Shown: piece after piece, positions 1 through 8,466 of the stretch
Layout of the letters: each line of letters opens with the position of its first letter
How positions within the stretch are numbered: the first letter of the stretch is position 1
Notes under the pieces: generated by a model
Told to the model about the DNA's origin: nothing
The model's database searches: none
The model's input: the letters and a program-made list of their open reading frames with translations, nothing else
Source of the DNA: Hyphomicrobiales bacterium
GTDB taxonomy: Bacteria > Pseudomonadota > Alphaproteobacteria > Rhizobiales > Beijerinckiaceae
Length of the DNA: 64,000 bases
Assembly (NCBI GenBank): GCA_028290705.1
Contig: JAQGJH010000115.1
Coordinates: 1-64,000 of the forward strand
Direction of reading: 5' to 3'
Made by a program: the position numbers and the translations under genes

Positions 1-191
1 GGGGCTCCTCCAGGCGCGCCCGCGCTCCTGGTCCGCACTTCCGCTCTCATCGTCTCGGGCGCGTCGCGCCACCGCGACGACCATTTTCCTGCTCCTCCGG
101 TCCCCGCCCTCGGGGCGCGCGCACCGCCCCTCGCCTGACGATCCGACGAACGATCCTTCGCCATGACCGGCACGACCGGTCCGGATTTCAG

Positions 192-1184
192 ATGAGGTAC
201 CGCATGTCCATCATTCAAAAAGCCCTGGTCGCTGGCGTGTTGTCGCTGGCGCCGCACATCGCCTTCGCGCACGTCACGCTCGAACGGCAGGAAGCCAACG
301 CCGGCGCCAGCTACAAGGGTGTGTTGCGCGTAGGGCACGGCTGCGACGGAGCGCCGACGACCAGCCTGTCGGTCGAGATCCCCGACCACGTCGTCGCCGT
401 GAAGCCGATGCCGAAAGCCGGCTGGACACTGGCCGTCCAGGAAGGGAACTATGCCGCCCCCGTGACCCTGCATGGCCGCAAGCTCGAGGCCGGCGTTCGC
501 CGGATCACCTGGAGCGGCGGCAAACTGGCTGACGGCGAATACGACGAGTTCGTGTTCGCGGGCCAGATCGCAGTCGCCGCGCCGGCCGGTCAGCTCTGGT
601 TCCCGGTCGTGCAGACCTGCGAAAAGGGCGAGAATCGCTGGACCGAGGTTCCGCCTCCTGGCCAGTCGGCGCGCGGACTCAAGTCCCCGGCGGCTGCCTT
701 GCGGATCCTGGCTTCATCTTCGGCTCCGCAAGCCGCGGCGCAGGGTCCAATCCGGATGGAGCAGGCCTGGTCGCGCGCCACGCCTGGTGGCTCGAAAATC
801 GGCGCGGGCTATCTGCGCATCACCAACACGGGCTCGACGCCCGACCGGCTGGTTTCGGGAACAAGCGACGCCTCCGAGCGGGTCGAAATCCACGACATGA
901 GCGTGACCGATGGCGTGATGAAGATGCGGCCGCTCGCCGAAGGCATAGCGATTGCGCCCGGACAAACGGTCGAGCTGCGCCCGGGAAGCCTGCACATCAT
1001 GTTCGTCGGCCTGAAAGCCCCATTGACCGCAGGCGCGGGATTCAACGTGACGCTGGATTTCGAGAAGGCCGGCAAGATCACCATGCCGTTCGTCATCCAG
1101 CCGATCGGAGCAGGCGCGCCCGGGTCCACCAAACCCGCCGAACCCGAGATGGATCATTCGAGCCATCACCCCGGCCACAAGTGA
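192..1184 (+). CDS. YcnI-like (DUF1775) domain fused to PCuAC (DUF461) copper chaperone domain, secreted
   Basis: N-terminal signal peptide followed by HVTLERQEANAGASYKGVLRVGHGCDG (YcnI-like), then IRMEQAWSRATPGGSKIGAGYLRITNTG...M-rich PCuAC motif; His-rich C-terminus DHSSHHPGHK. Confidence 0.88.
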   Translation: MRYRMSIIQKALVAGVLSLAPHIAFAHVTLERQEANAGASYKGVLRVGHGCDGAPTTSLSVEIPDHVVAVKPMPKAGWTLAVQEGNYAAPVTLHGRKLEAGVRRITWSGGKLADGEYDEFVFAGQIAVAAPAGQLWFPVVQTCEKGENRWTEVPPPGQSARGLKSPAAALRILASSSAPQAAAQGPIRMEQAWSRATPGGSKIGAGYLRITNTGSTPDRLVSGTSDASERVEIHDMSVTDGVMKMRPLAEGIAIAPGQTVELRPGSLHIMFVGLKAPLTAGAGFNVTLDFEKAGKITMPFVIQPIGAGAPGSTKPAEPEMDHSSHHPGHK

Positions 1185-1973
1185 TCAACGGCCTTTGAAA
1201 ACCGGCGCGCGTTTTTCGGCAAATGCGCGCCGACCCTCCTCGTAATCTTCGCTTTCGAAACAATTCTCCACGGCGCGCGCAGCCAACGCGACATCACGCT
1301 GGCTTTCAGGACGCGTCAGTTGGTTCAGCGCGAGCTTGATCGCCCGCAGCGTCAGTGGCGCATTCGCAGCCAGGCCCGCGAGATACTCGGCACTCTCGGC
1401 CGCGAACCCCACCGCCGGCCAGACCTTCGTGGCGACGCCGAGCCGCAGCGCCTCCGCGGCGTCGAACCCGCGGGCCGACAGGAGAATGTCGGCCGCCGCT
1501 CCCGGTCCGAGCCGCTGCACCATCATCTCGACATTGGCATAAGCGTAGCCGAGCCCAAGCCGGGCCGCCGGAATGCGAAAGCGGGCGCCCTCCGCGACCA
1601 GCCGAAGATCGCACGAGAGCGCCAGCGCAAGCCCGCCGCCGAAACATACGCCGCGGACCAGCGCGACGCTGGGTTTTACGCCGCGCGACAGCGCCGCCAG
1701 GCCGCCGCTCACCGCCTCCTCGTAAGCTTCGACCGCCGCTGTTCCGCTGCGCTTTTCGCCAAATTGCGAAATGTCCGCTCCGGAGCAGAATGCGCGCTCG
1801 CCCTCCCCTGCCAGGACGACGGCGCGCACCGACCCGTCGGCTTCGGCCTGCGCCAGAAGGCCCGGCAGGCTGGCCCACATGTCGAAGCTCATCGCATTCA
1901 TTCGTGCTGGCTGCGCGATCGTCAAATGCGCCAGCCCATCCTCGACCCGATACCTGATCCGCCCGTCCGCCAT
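1185..1973 (-). CDS. Enoyl-CoA hydratase/isomerase family protein
   Basis: MADGRIRYRVEDGLAHLTIAQPARMNAMSFDMW...GERAFCSGADISQF...GVCFGGGLALALSCDLRL crotonase signature; start trimmed from the ORF track to the ATG at 1973. Confidence 0.9.
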   Translation of the reverse strand: MADGRIRYRVEDGLAHLTIAQPARMNAMSFDMWASLPGLLAQAEADGSVRAVVLAGEGERAFCSGADISQFGEKRSGTAAVEAYEEAVSGGLAALSRGVKPSVALVRGVCFGGGLALALSCDLRLVAEGARFRIPAARLGLGYAYANVEMMVQRLGPGAAADILLSARGFDAAEALRLGVATKVWPAVGFAAESAEYLAGLAANAPLTLRAIKLALNQLTRPESQRDVALAARAVENCFESEDYEEGRRAFAEKRAPVFKGR

Positions 1974-2096
1974 GCCCGTCTCCCCCACTCTGCCGACAAG
2001 CGCTAGCCCGACCGGCGGCCGCTGGGCAATGCTCCTTAGGGCGGCATGCAACCCGAAGCGCTGGCTTACCGTTGAGGCTGCGACACAGGAGGCGAC

Positions 2097-3572
2097 ATGA
2101 CGACATCGCGGGCCGAACCCCACGCATCGACCACGCAGCGCGCGGACGGCCTGTATGAAAGCGATGTCCCGAGGCGGCTCGAGCGATTGCCCTGGGGACG
2201 TTTCCACACGCTCGTCGTCGTCGCCCTGGGCATCACGTGGATCCTCGATGGTCTCGAAGTGACCCTGGCGGGTTCCGTCGCGGGCGCGCTGAAGGAGAGC
2301 CCCGTTCTGCAATTCGGCGATCGCGAGGCCGGTCTCGCCGGCACCTGCTACCTGGCGGGGGCCGTGCTGGGCGCGATCTTCTTCGGCTGGTTGACCGACC
2401 GGCTCGGTCGCAAGAAGCTCTTCTTCATCACTCTGGCGGTCTACCTCGTCGCGACCGCCATGACGGCCTTCGCCTGGGACGCCTACAGCTTCTTCTTCTT
2501 CCGGTTTCTGACCGGCGCCGGCATCGGCGGCGAATATACGGCGATCAATTCGACCATCCAGGAACTCGTGCCCGCGCGATATCGCGGCTGGACCGATCTC
2601 GTCATCAACGGCAGCTTCTGGATCGGCGCGGCGCTCGGCGCATCAGGCTCGATCGTGCTGCTGGATCCCGCGTATTTCGCGCCCGATCACGGCTGGCGCG
2701 CGGCCTTTCTGATCGGCGCATTCCTGGGCCTGATCATCATCTTCATGCGGATGTGGATTCCCGAAAGTCCGCGATGGCTCGTCATTCACGGCCGGCCCGA
2801 CGAGGCCGCCCGCATCGTCGATGACGTGGAGGCACGTTTCGTTCGCGAGGGACACCGGCTCGGAGATTTGCCTCCCGGCAAGCCGATGCTGCTGAAGGGA
2901 CGCACGCACACCCCGCTCGGCGAAGTGTTCTCCGCGCTTTTCGTGCGCCATCGCGGCCGGACGGCCGTGGGACTGGTGCTGATGGCCGCACAGGCCTTCT
3001 TCTACAACGCGATCTTCTTCACCTATGCCCTCGTGCTCACCCGCTTCTACAACGTGCCTTCGCACGATGTCGGCTGGTACATCCTGCCCTTCGCGCTCGG
3101 CAACGTCATGGGCCCGATCCTTCTCGGTCGTTTCTTCGACACGATCGGCCGCCGCAAGATGATCGCCTTCACCTATGCGATGTCCGGCATCCTACTGGCG
3201 TTGGTTGGCTGGATGTTCCAGCAGGACATGCTGACGGCCTCGCAACTCACCATCGGCTGGATGATCATCTTCTTCTTCGCCTCTCCCGCCGCGAGCGCCG
3301 CCTACCTGACGGTGAGCGAGACGTTCCCCATCGAGATCCGCGCGCTCGCCATCGCGATCTTCTACGCGGTGGGGACCGGCATCGGCGGCGTCGCCGCCCC
3401 CGTGGTGTTCGGAATGTTGATCGAAAGCGGCTCGCGCACCAGCGTCTTCGGAGGATATCTGTTCGGAGCGGCGCTGATGATTTTCGCGGCTTTCATTGCC
3501 GGGCGGTTCGCCGTGGCGGCCGAGCGGCGGTCCCTCGAGGATGTCGCGAGCCCGCTGTCGAGCCACCATTGA
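2097..3572 (+). CDS. MFS transporter (sugar/aromatic acid:H+ symporter type)
   Basis: 12-TM pattern; GWLTDRLGRKKLF and ESPRWLV MFS motifs. Confidence 0.9.
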   Translation: MTTSRAEPHASTTQRADGLYESDVPRRLERLPWGRFHTLVVVALGITWILDGLEVTLAGSVAGALKESPVLQFGDREAGLAGTCYLAGAVLGAIFFGWLTDRLGRKKLFFITLAVYLVATAMTAFAWDAYSFFFFRFLTGAGIGGEYTAINSTIQELVPARYRGWTDLVINGSFWIGAALGASGSIVLLDPAYFAPDHGWRAAFLIGAFLGLIIIFMRMWIPESPRWLVIHGRPDEAARIVDDVEARFVREGHRLGDLPPGKPMLLKGRTHTPLGEVFSALFVRHRGRTAVGLVLMAAQAFFYNAIFFTYALVLTRFYNVPSHDVGWYILPFALGNVMGPILLGRFFDTIGRRKMIAFTYAMSGILLALVGWMFQQDMLTASQLTIGWMIIFFFASPAASAAYLTVSETFPIEIRALAIAIFYAVGTGIGGVAAPVVFGMLIESGSRTSVFGGYLFGAALMIFAAFIAGRFAVAAERRSLEDVASPLSSHH

Positions 3573-4019
3573 TCAGGCGGCGCGAACCATGTCGCGCGCG
3601 GCCCTGTCGAGCGTCGTCCTGAGCTTCGCCGGCTGGCACGGCTTCTGAAGGCAACCCATCGCCCATCCGGCGATGTCGGCGCTCATGCGGGCATCCACGT
3701 GCGCGCTCAGGAAGATGCTGGGAATGTCATAGCGTGCACGTATGGACCTGGCAGCATCGATGCCGCTCGATCCTCGTGCGAGGCTGATGTCCGTCAGCAC
3801 CAGATCGGGCTTCAGGTCGCGCGCCATGCGCTCCGCCTCGTCGGCCGTCGTGGCAATTCCGCAAACCTGGTGACCGAAGCCCGTGAGCAGGTCCTCGAGA
3901 TCGAGTGCGATCAGGAACTCGTCCTCGACGATCAGGATGCGTAGATGGGGAGCCACCGGCATGGGAACCTCCGCCTCAGGGTCCGGCTGTATGCGTTTGA
4001 GGAACAGGCATTCAGCCAT
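3573..4019 (-). CDS. Single-domain response regulator (PhyR-receiver-like)
   Basis: LRILIVEDEFLIALDLEDLLTGFGHQVCGIATT...DLVLTDISLARGSSGIDAA...LQKPCQPAKL; ATG at 4019. Confidence 0.88.
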   Translation of the reverse strand: MAECLFLKRIQPDPEAEVPMPVAPHLRILIVEDEFLIALDLEDLLTGFGHQVCGIATTADEAERMARDLKPDLVLTDISLARGSSGIDAARSIRARYDIPSIFLSAHVDARMSADIAGWAMGCLQKPCQPAKLRTTLDRAARDMVRAA

Positions 4020-4199
4020 GGCGGTTCGTCCAAAACCGTCAATTTGACTCAAATCTCCGGCGGCATGGTTGATGAAGCGTGAACGCGTTAGATCCCGCAG
4101 GGTCTTGCTCTGAGGCAAGGCCATGGTGATAGTGGGCCGAAGTTCCCCCGCCCGCCGAAACGGCGGAGCACAGCAAGCGGGGAGCCATGGAGGAAATAG

Positions 4200-5222
4200 A
4201 TGCACATCTGGAAAAACATGGCCTGTGCGGGCTCGGTGGCCTTGGGCTTCGCCATGAGCTCGACGGCGGGTTTTGCGCAGGCCGAGTTCTATCAGGGCAA
4301 GACAGTCAGCCTGTACGTCGGCTATAGCGCCGGTGGCGGCTACGACGTCTACGCCCGGATGGTCGCGCGCTACATGGGCAAGCACATCCCGGGCAATCCG
4401 ACCGTCGTCGTGCAGAACATGCCCGGCGCGGGCAGCCTTCGCGCCGCAAACTGGATCTTCAACGTCGCGCCGAAAGACGGCACGGTCTTCGGAACGGTCG
4501 CGCGCGGCGCGGCCTTCGATCCCCTGTTGGGCCTGCCCGGTGCGCAGTTCGACGCCACCAAGTTCAACTGGATCGGAAGCGCCAACGACGAAGTCAGCGT
4601 CTGCGTCACCTGGAACCCCACCAAGGTAAAGAGCTTCGAAGACTTGATGACGACCGAACTGGTCGTCGGCGGCACGGGCGGAAGCGCCGATACAGATCAG
4701 TTCCCGAAGGTCATCAACGGCGTGCTCGGCACCAAGATGAAGGTCATCGCGGGTTACCCGGGCGGCAACGACATCAACCTCGCGATGGAGCGCGGCGAGG
4801 TGCAGGGCCGCTGCGGCTGGTCCTGGTCGAGCGTCAAGTCGACCCAGCCGGATTGGCTGAAGGACAAGAAGATCAACGTGATCCTCCAACTCTCGATGGA
4901 GAAGCACGAGGATCTGCCCGACGTGCCCGTCATTCTCGACAAGGCCACGACGGATGAGCAGAAGGCCATCCTGAAGCTCATCTTCGCCCGCCAGGTGATG
5001 GGCCGCCCCTTCATGGCGCCGCCCGGTGTCCCCGCCGATCGCGTTGCGACGCTGCGCAAGGCCTTCATGGACACGATGAAGGACCCGGCGTTCCTGGCCG
5101 AATCCGAGAAAGCCAAGCTCGAAATCACGCCTGTGTCGGGAGAGAAGATCCAGCAACTCGTGGTCGATTCCTACAAGGTCGCCCCCGAGATCGCCCAGAA
5201 GGCTGGTAGCCTTCTGAAATAA
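4200..5222 (+). CDS. Bug/TctC-family tripartite tricarboxylate transporter substrate-binding protein
   Basis: Signal peptide, FYQGKTVSLYVGYSAGGGYDVYARMVARYMGKHIPGNPTVVVQNMPGAGSL. Confidence 0.9.
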   Translation: MHIWKNMACAGSVALGFAMSSTAGFAQAEFYQGKTVSLYVGYSAGGGYDVYARMVARYMGKHIPGNPTVVVQNMPGAGSLRAANWIFNVAPKDGTVFGTVARGAAFDPLLGLPGAQFDATKFNWIGSANDEVSVCVTWNPTKVKSFEDLMTTELVVGGTGGSADTDQFPKVINGVLGTKMKVIAGYPGGNDINLAMERGEVQGRCGWSWSSVKSTQPDWLKDKKINVILQLSMEKHEDLPDVPVILDKATTDEQKAILKLIFARQVMGRPFMAPPGVPADRVATLRKAFMDTMKDPAFLAESEKAKLEITPVSGEKIQQLVVDSYKVAPEIAQKAGSLLK

Positions 5223-5355
5223 GTTGAAAAATGCGGAGCGGCATTTGGCGCGAGCCATTTGCCGCTCCGCAGCCGAACGAAAACTCAGCGAACAGACCGA
5301 AGAGCGCCGGTCTCCCTCGCATCAAGAATAAGGCGCTCGCAAAGAAGGGAACAGC

Positions 5356-7113
5356 ATGACCAGGAACACCGACGACAAGTTGCGTGGCTGGCAGTCTGAC
5401 ATCATCGTCGATCTCATCAAGCGCTACGACTTCGAGTACATCTCGATGAACCCCGGCGCGAGCTTCCGTGGCCTGCACGATTCGATCGTGAACTACGGCA
5501 AGGAAGATCCGCCGATGCTGCTCTGCCAGCATGAGGAAATCGCCGTCCAGATCGCGCATGGCTACGCCAAGGCGTCCGGCAAGCCGATGGCGGTCATCCT
5601 CCACAATCTCGTCGGCCTGCTGCATGCCACCATGGCGATCTATTACGCCTATATCGACCGCGCGCCGATCTTCATCATGGGCGCGACCGGCCCGATGGAT
5701 GAAGGCAAGCGCCGCCCGCACATCGACTGGACGCACACTGCGCTCGTACAGGGCAACGCCATCCGCGACTACGTGAAATGGGACTACCAGCCCTACTCGA
5801 TCGACGGTGTTCCGGAATCCTTCGCGCGCGCCTATTCGGTGATGACCACCGAGCCGCAGGGCCCTGTCTACATGTGCTACGACGCGGACCTGCAGGAGCA
5901 GAAGCTCACGCGCGAGATCCCGCTGCCGCCGGTTGATTCCGTCCGCACGCCCTCGCCCATGATGCCGGACCCGCGCGCCATCGAGGCCATCGCCGACAAG
6001 CTGCTGGCCTGCGAAAACCCGCTGCTCATGCCCGAATACGTCGGTCGCCGCGAAGGCGGCTTCGACGCCATGGTGAAACTGGCGGAAGCCGTCGGCGCTG
6101 GCGTGTGGGACATCAACAACGCCCTCAACTTCCCCAACAAGCATCCGCTGTCGCTCAGCCTCGACAAGGGCGCGCTCAAGACCGTGGACGTCGTCCTCGG
6201 CCTGGATTGCAAGGACGTCGAGAAGGCGACGCGCGAACTCAACAGCACGAAGCGCGAAGTCACGACGGTGGTCGCCGACAATTGCGACTGGCTGGAAATG
6301 GGCTTCGCCGAAATCAACATGAGCAAGTGGTCCATGGACTATTGCCGCATGCAGCCTTGCTCCATCCGTGCGCTGGGCGACACGTCGCTCGGCATCCCGG
6401 CGCTCACCAAGATCATCGAGGAGAAGGTCGCCAAGGACCCGGCCCTCAAGGAGAAGATCAAGAAGCGCACGGCCTCGATCACCAAGCGCCACCACGAGAC
6501 CTGGGCCAAGTGGCAAGAAGAGGCCAAGCAGGATTGGGACGCCGCTCCCATGACCGTGCCGCGCCTCGCCCACGAAGTCTGGGATGTCATCAAGAACGAG
6601 GACTGGGTTCTCACCGCCAACACGCTGAAGAACCAGGTCCGCAAGATGTGGGACTTCGACAAGCCCTACCGTCATCCGGGCGTCGAACTCGGCACGTCGA
6701 CGCAGATCGGCATGTCGATCGGCGTGGCGCTCGCGCACAAGAAGGCGGGCCGCCTCGTGGTCGATCTTCAGCCTGACGGCGATCTCATGTTCGATGCCGG
6801 CGCGCTCTGGGTCGCGGCGAAATACGAAATCCCGATGCTGATCGTGATGTACAACAACCGCGCCTATTACAACGACTGGGAACACCAGATCCGCATGGCG
6901 CGGCTGCGTGGCACCGACCTCGAAAAGGCGCACATCGGCATGGATCTGTTCGGACCCGAGCCGGACTTCGGCGCTCTCGCCCGGTCGATGGGCGTGTGGG
7001 GCGAAGGCCCGATCGAAGACCCGAAGGACGTCCGCGGCGCGCTGGAGCGTGCGCTCGCAGTGGTCAAGAGCGGCAAGCCCGCGCTGGTCGACACGATCAC
7101 GCGCCATCGCTGA
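5356..7113 (+). CDS. Thiamine-pyrophosphate-dependent enzyme (acetolactate synthase large-subunit-like)
   Basis: Conserved N-terminal Glu region (CQHEEIAVQIAHGYAKASGKP) and C-terminal TPP motif DLQPDGDLMFDAGALW...YNNRAYYND. Confidence 0.87.
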   Translation: MTRNTDDKLRGWQSDIIVDLIKRYDFEYISMNPGASFRGLHDSIVNYGKEDPPMLLCQHEEIAVQIAHGYAKASGKPMAVILHNLVGLLHATMAIYYAYIDRAPIFIMGATGPMDEGKRRPHIDWTHTALVQGNAIRDYVKWDYQPYSIDGVPESFARAYSVMTTEPQGPVYMCYDADLQEQKLTREIPLPPVDSVRTPSPMMPDPRAIEAIADKLLACENPLLMPEYVGRREGGFDAMVKLAEAVGAGVWDINNALNFPNKHPLSLSLDKGALKTVDVVLGLDCKDVEKATRELNSTKREVTTVVADNCDWLEMGFAEINMSKWSMDYCRMQPCSIRALGDTSLGIPALTKIIEEKVAKDPALKEKIKKRTASITKRHHETWAKWQEEAKQDWDAAPMTVPRLAHEVWDVIKNEDWVLTANTLKNQVRKMWDFDKPYRHPGVELGTSTQIGMSIGVALAHKKAGRLVVDLQPDGDLMFDAGALWVAAKYEIPMLIVMYNNRAYYNDWEHQIRMARLRGTDLEKAHIGMDLFGPEPDFGALARSMGVWGEGPIEDPKDVRGALERALAVVKSGKPALVDTITRHR

Positions 7114-7133
7114 TCAAGGCGACAGACATCAAG

Positions 7134-7165
7134 AAGCCCGCGCACGGAAGTGCGCGGGCTTTTTC
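7134..7165 (+). terminator. Rho-independent terminator of the Bug SBP/TPP-enzyme operon
   Basis: AAGCCCGCGCAC-GGAA-GTGCGCGGGCTT perfect 12-bp stem followed by TTTT. Confidence 0.9.
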
Positions 7166-7199
7166 AGATGCAAGCTTCCTTTTTCAGATGCAAGCTTCC
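7160..7199. repeat. Perfect 20-bp tandem duplication (TTTTTCAGATGCAAGCTTCC x2)
   Basis: Read directly: ctttttcagatgcaagcttcctttttcagatgcaagcttcct. Confidence 0.97.
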
Positions 7200-7213
7200 T
7201 GGCGCCGAAAAGC

Positions 7214-7288
7214 TCAGCGCAGAAACGCGAGGAGCAGAATGATCGGAATCGGAATGCCCAGCATCCAAAGCAGAATTCCACGACCCAT
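7214..7288 (-). CDS. 24-aa hydrophobic micropeptide MGRGILLWMLGIPIPIILLLAFLR
   Basis: ATG at 7288 preceded by AGGAGG (CAGGAGGACGTCATG); single TM-like segment; absent from the ORF track because of its length. Confidence 0.75.
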   Translation of the reverse strand: MGRGILLWMLGIPIPIILLLAFLR

Positions 7289-7317
7289 GACGTCCTCCTG
7301 TTCAGGTTCGTGGTCTC

Positions 7318-7342
7318 AACTCCCGCCAAGGTGAGCAGTTCC
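7318..7342 (-). promoter_or_regulatory. Candidate EcfG-type promoter GGAAC-N16-AGTT
   Basis: Reverse strand GGAAC tgctcaccttggcggg AGTT, about 30 nt ahead of the micropeptide ATG. Confidence 0.45.
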
Positions 7343-7385
7343 GCTTGCCGCTTAGGCAGATATGCCTCGAAATGGATCAGGAGCC

Positions 7386-7410
7386 GGAACTTTCTAAAAG
7401 TGTCGCGGTT
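7386..7410 (+). promoter_or_regulatory. Candidate EcfG-type promoter GGAAC-N16-GGTT
   Basis: GGAAC tttctaaaagtgtcgc GGTT, about 80 nt ahead of the ATG at 7490. Confidence 0.4.
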
Positions 7411-7489
7411 CTCCAGCGCAGCAATGAGGCATCTGGCTCATGGCGGTCGGCCACGCGCGTCGCGTCGGCCATTTACGGGGATTACGCGG

Positions 7490-8419
7490 ATGGCAAACAT
7501 CTACACCACACCGGCAGGAAACGCGGGGGTCGCCATGACCGCCGCCAGCGCCGACGCATCGAACTCTTCCGCAGTCTCGTGGGCCGCCATTACGGCTGGC
7601 GCGGTCGGCGCAGCGGCGATCACGCTGCTGCTCCTCGTCATCGGCGCGGGATTGGGCTTCGCTTCGGTTTCCCCCTTCGCCAACTCGGGCGTCTCCGGCA
7701 CGACCTTCACGGTGGTGACGGCCGTCTGGCTGATCGCCGTCCACGGTATTGCCGCCGGGATCGGCGGCTATATCGCTGGCCGGCTCCGCACCAAGTGGAT
7801 TGGCGTTCACCATGATGAAGTTTTCTTCCGCGATACCGCTCACGGCTTTCTCTCGTGGGCCTTTGGGACCCTCATTGGCGCGCTGCTGCTGACCTCGGTC
7901 GTCTCATCGATCGTCGGCGCAGGTGCACAAGCGGGCGCGACCCTGGCTTCAGGCGCGACGCAGGGCATCGCCGCGGGCGTGGGCGCCGCCGCCTCGGGCG
8001 GAAACAACGCATCGGGATCGTCCATGACCGATCCGACGAGCTACTTCGTCGATGCCATGTTCCGGACGGATCGCCCTTCGCCGGACGCCAATGACCAGGC
8101 GGTTCGGACGGAAATCGGCCGCATCGTCGCCAATGCGGTGCGCGCCGGGGAACTGCCGCCGGCCGACCGCACCTATGTCGCCCAGGTGATCACCAACCGC
8201 ACGGGCGTGCCGCAGCCTGAGGCTGAGAAGCGCATCGACCAGACGATCCAGTCTGCGCGCGATGCAGCGAACCGCACCACCGAGCAGGCCAAGCAGGCTG
8301 CGGAAGCGGCACGCAAGACCGCGTCCTACGGCTCGCTCTGGATGGCCCTGGCCATGCTGGTCGGAGCGTTCGCGGCCAGCATTGCAGCCACCTGGGGCGG
8401 TCGTTCGCGCGACGACTGA
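7490..8419 (+). CDS. Multi-TM membrane protein with coiled C-terminal region (hypothetical)
   Basis: Several hydrophobic segments (AAITAGAVGAAAITLLLLVIGAGLGF, FGTLIGALLLTSVVSSIVG, WMALAMLVGAFAASIAATWGG); start trimmed from a longer ORF. Confidence 0.75.
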   Translation: MANIYTTPAGNAGVAMTAASADASNSSAVSWAAITAGAVGAAAITLLLLVIGAGLGFASVSPFANSGVSGTTFTVVTAVWLIAVHGIAAGIGGYIAGRLRTKWIGVHHDEVFFRDTAHGFLSWAFGTLIGALLLTSVVSSIVGAGAQAGATLASGATQGIAAGVGAAASGGNNASGSSMTDPTSYFVDAMFRTDRPSPDANDQAVRTEIGRIVANAVRAGELPPADRTYVAQVITNRTGVPQPEAEKRIDQTIQSARDAANRTTEQAKQAAEAARKTASYGSLWMALAMLVGAFAASIAATWGGRSRDD

Positions 8420-8438
8420 CCGCATCGTCGGAGTTGAG

Positions 8439-8466
8439 AAAGGCCCCGCAACGCGGGGCCTTTCTT
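8439..8466. terminator. Rho-independent, probably bidirectional terminator
   Basis: AAAGGCCCCGC AAC GCGGGGCCTTTCTT between convergent genes. Confidence 0.85.

Noticed and set aside
3573-4019. PhyR
   Set aside because: The receiver resembles that of PhyR, but there is no N-terminal sigma-like domain, and I found no EcfG-type site in the upstream region
5125-7107. 660-aa minus-strand ORF
   Set aside because: Antisense to the TPP-enzyme gene, which has clear motifs; low-complexity His/Arg/Asp-rich translation
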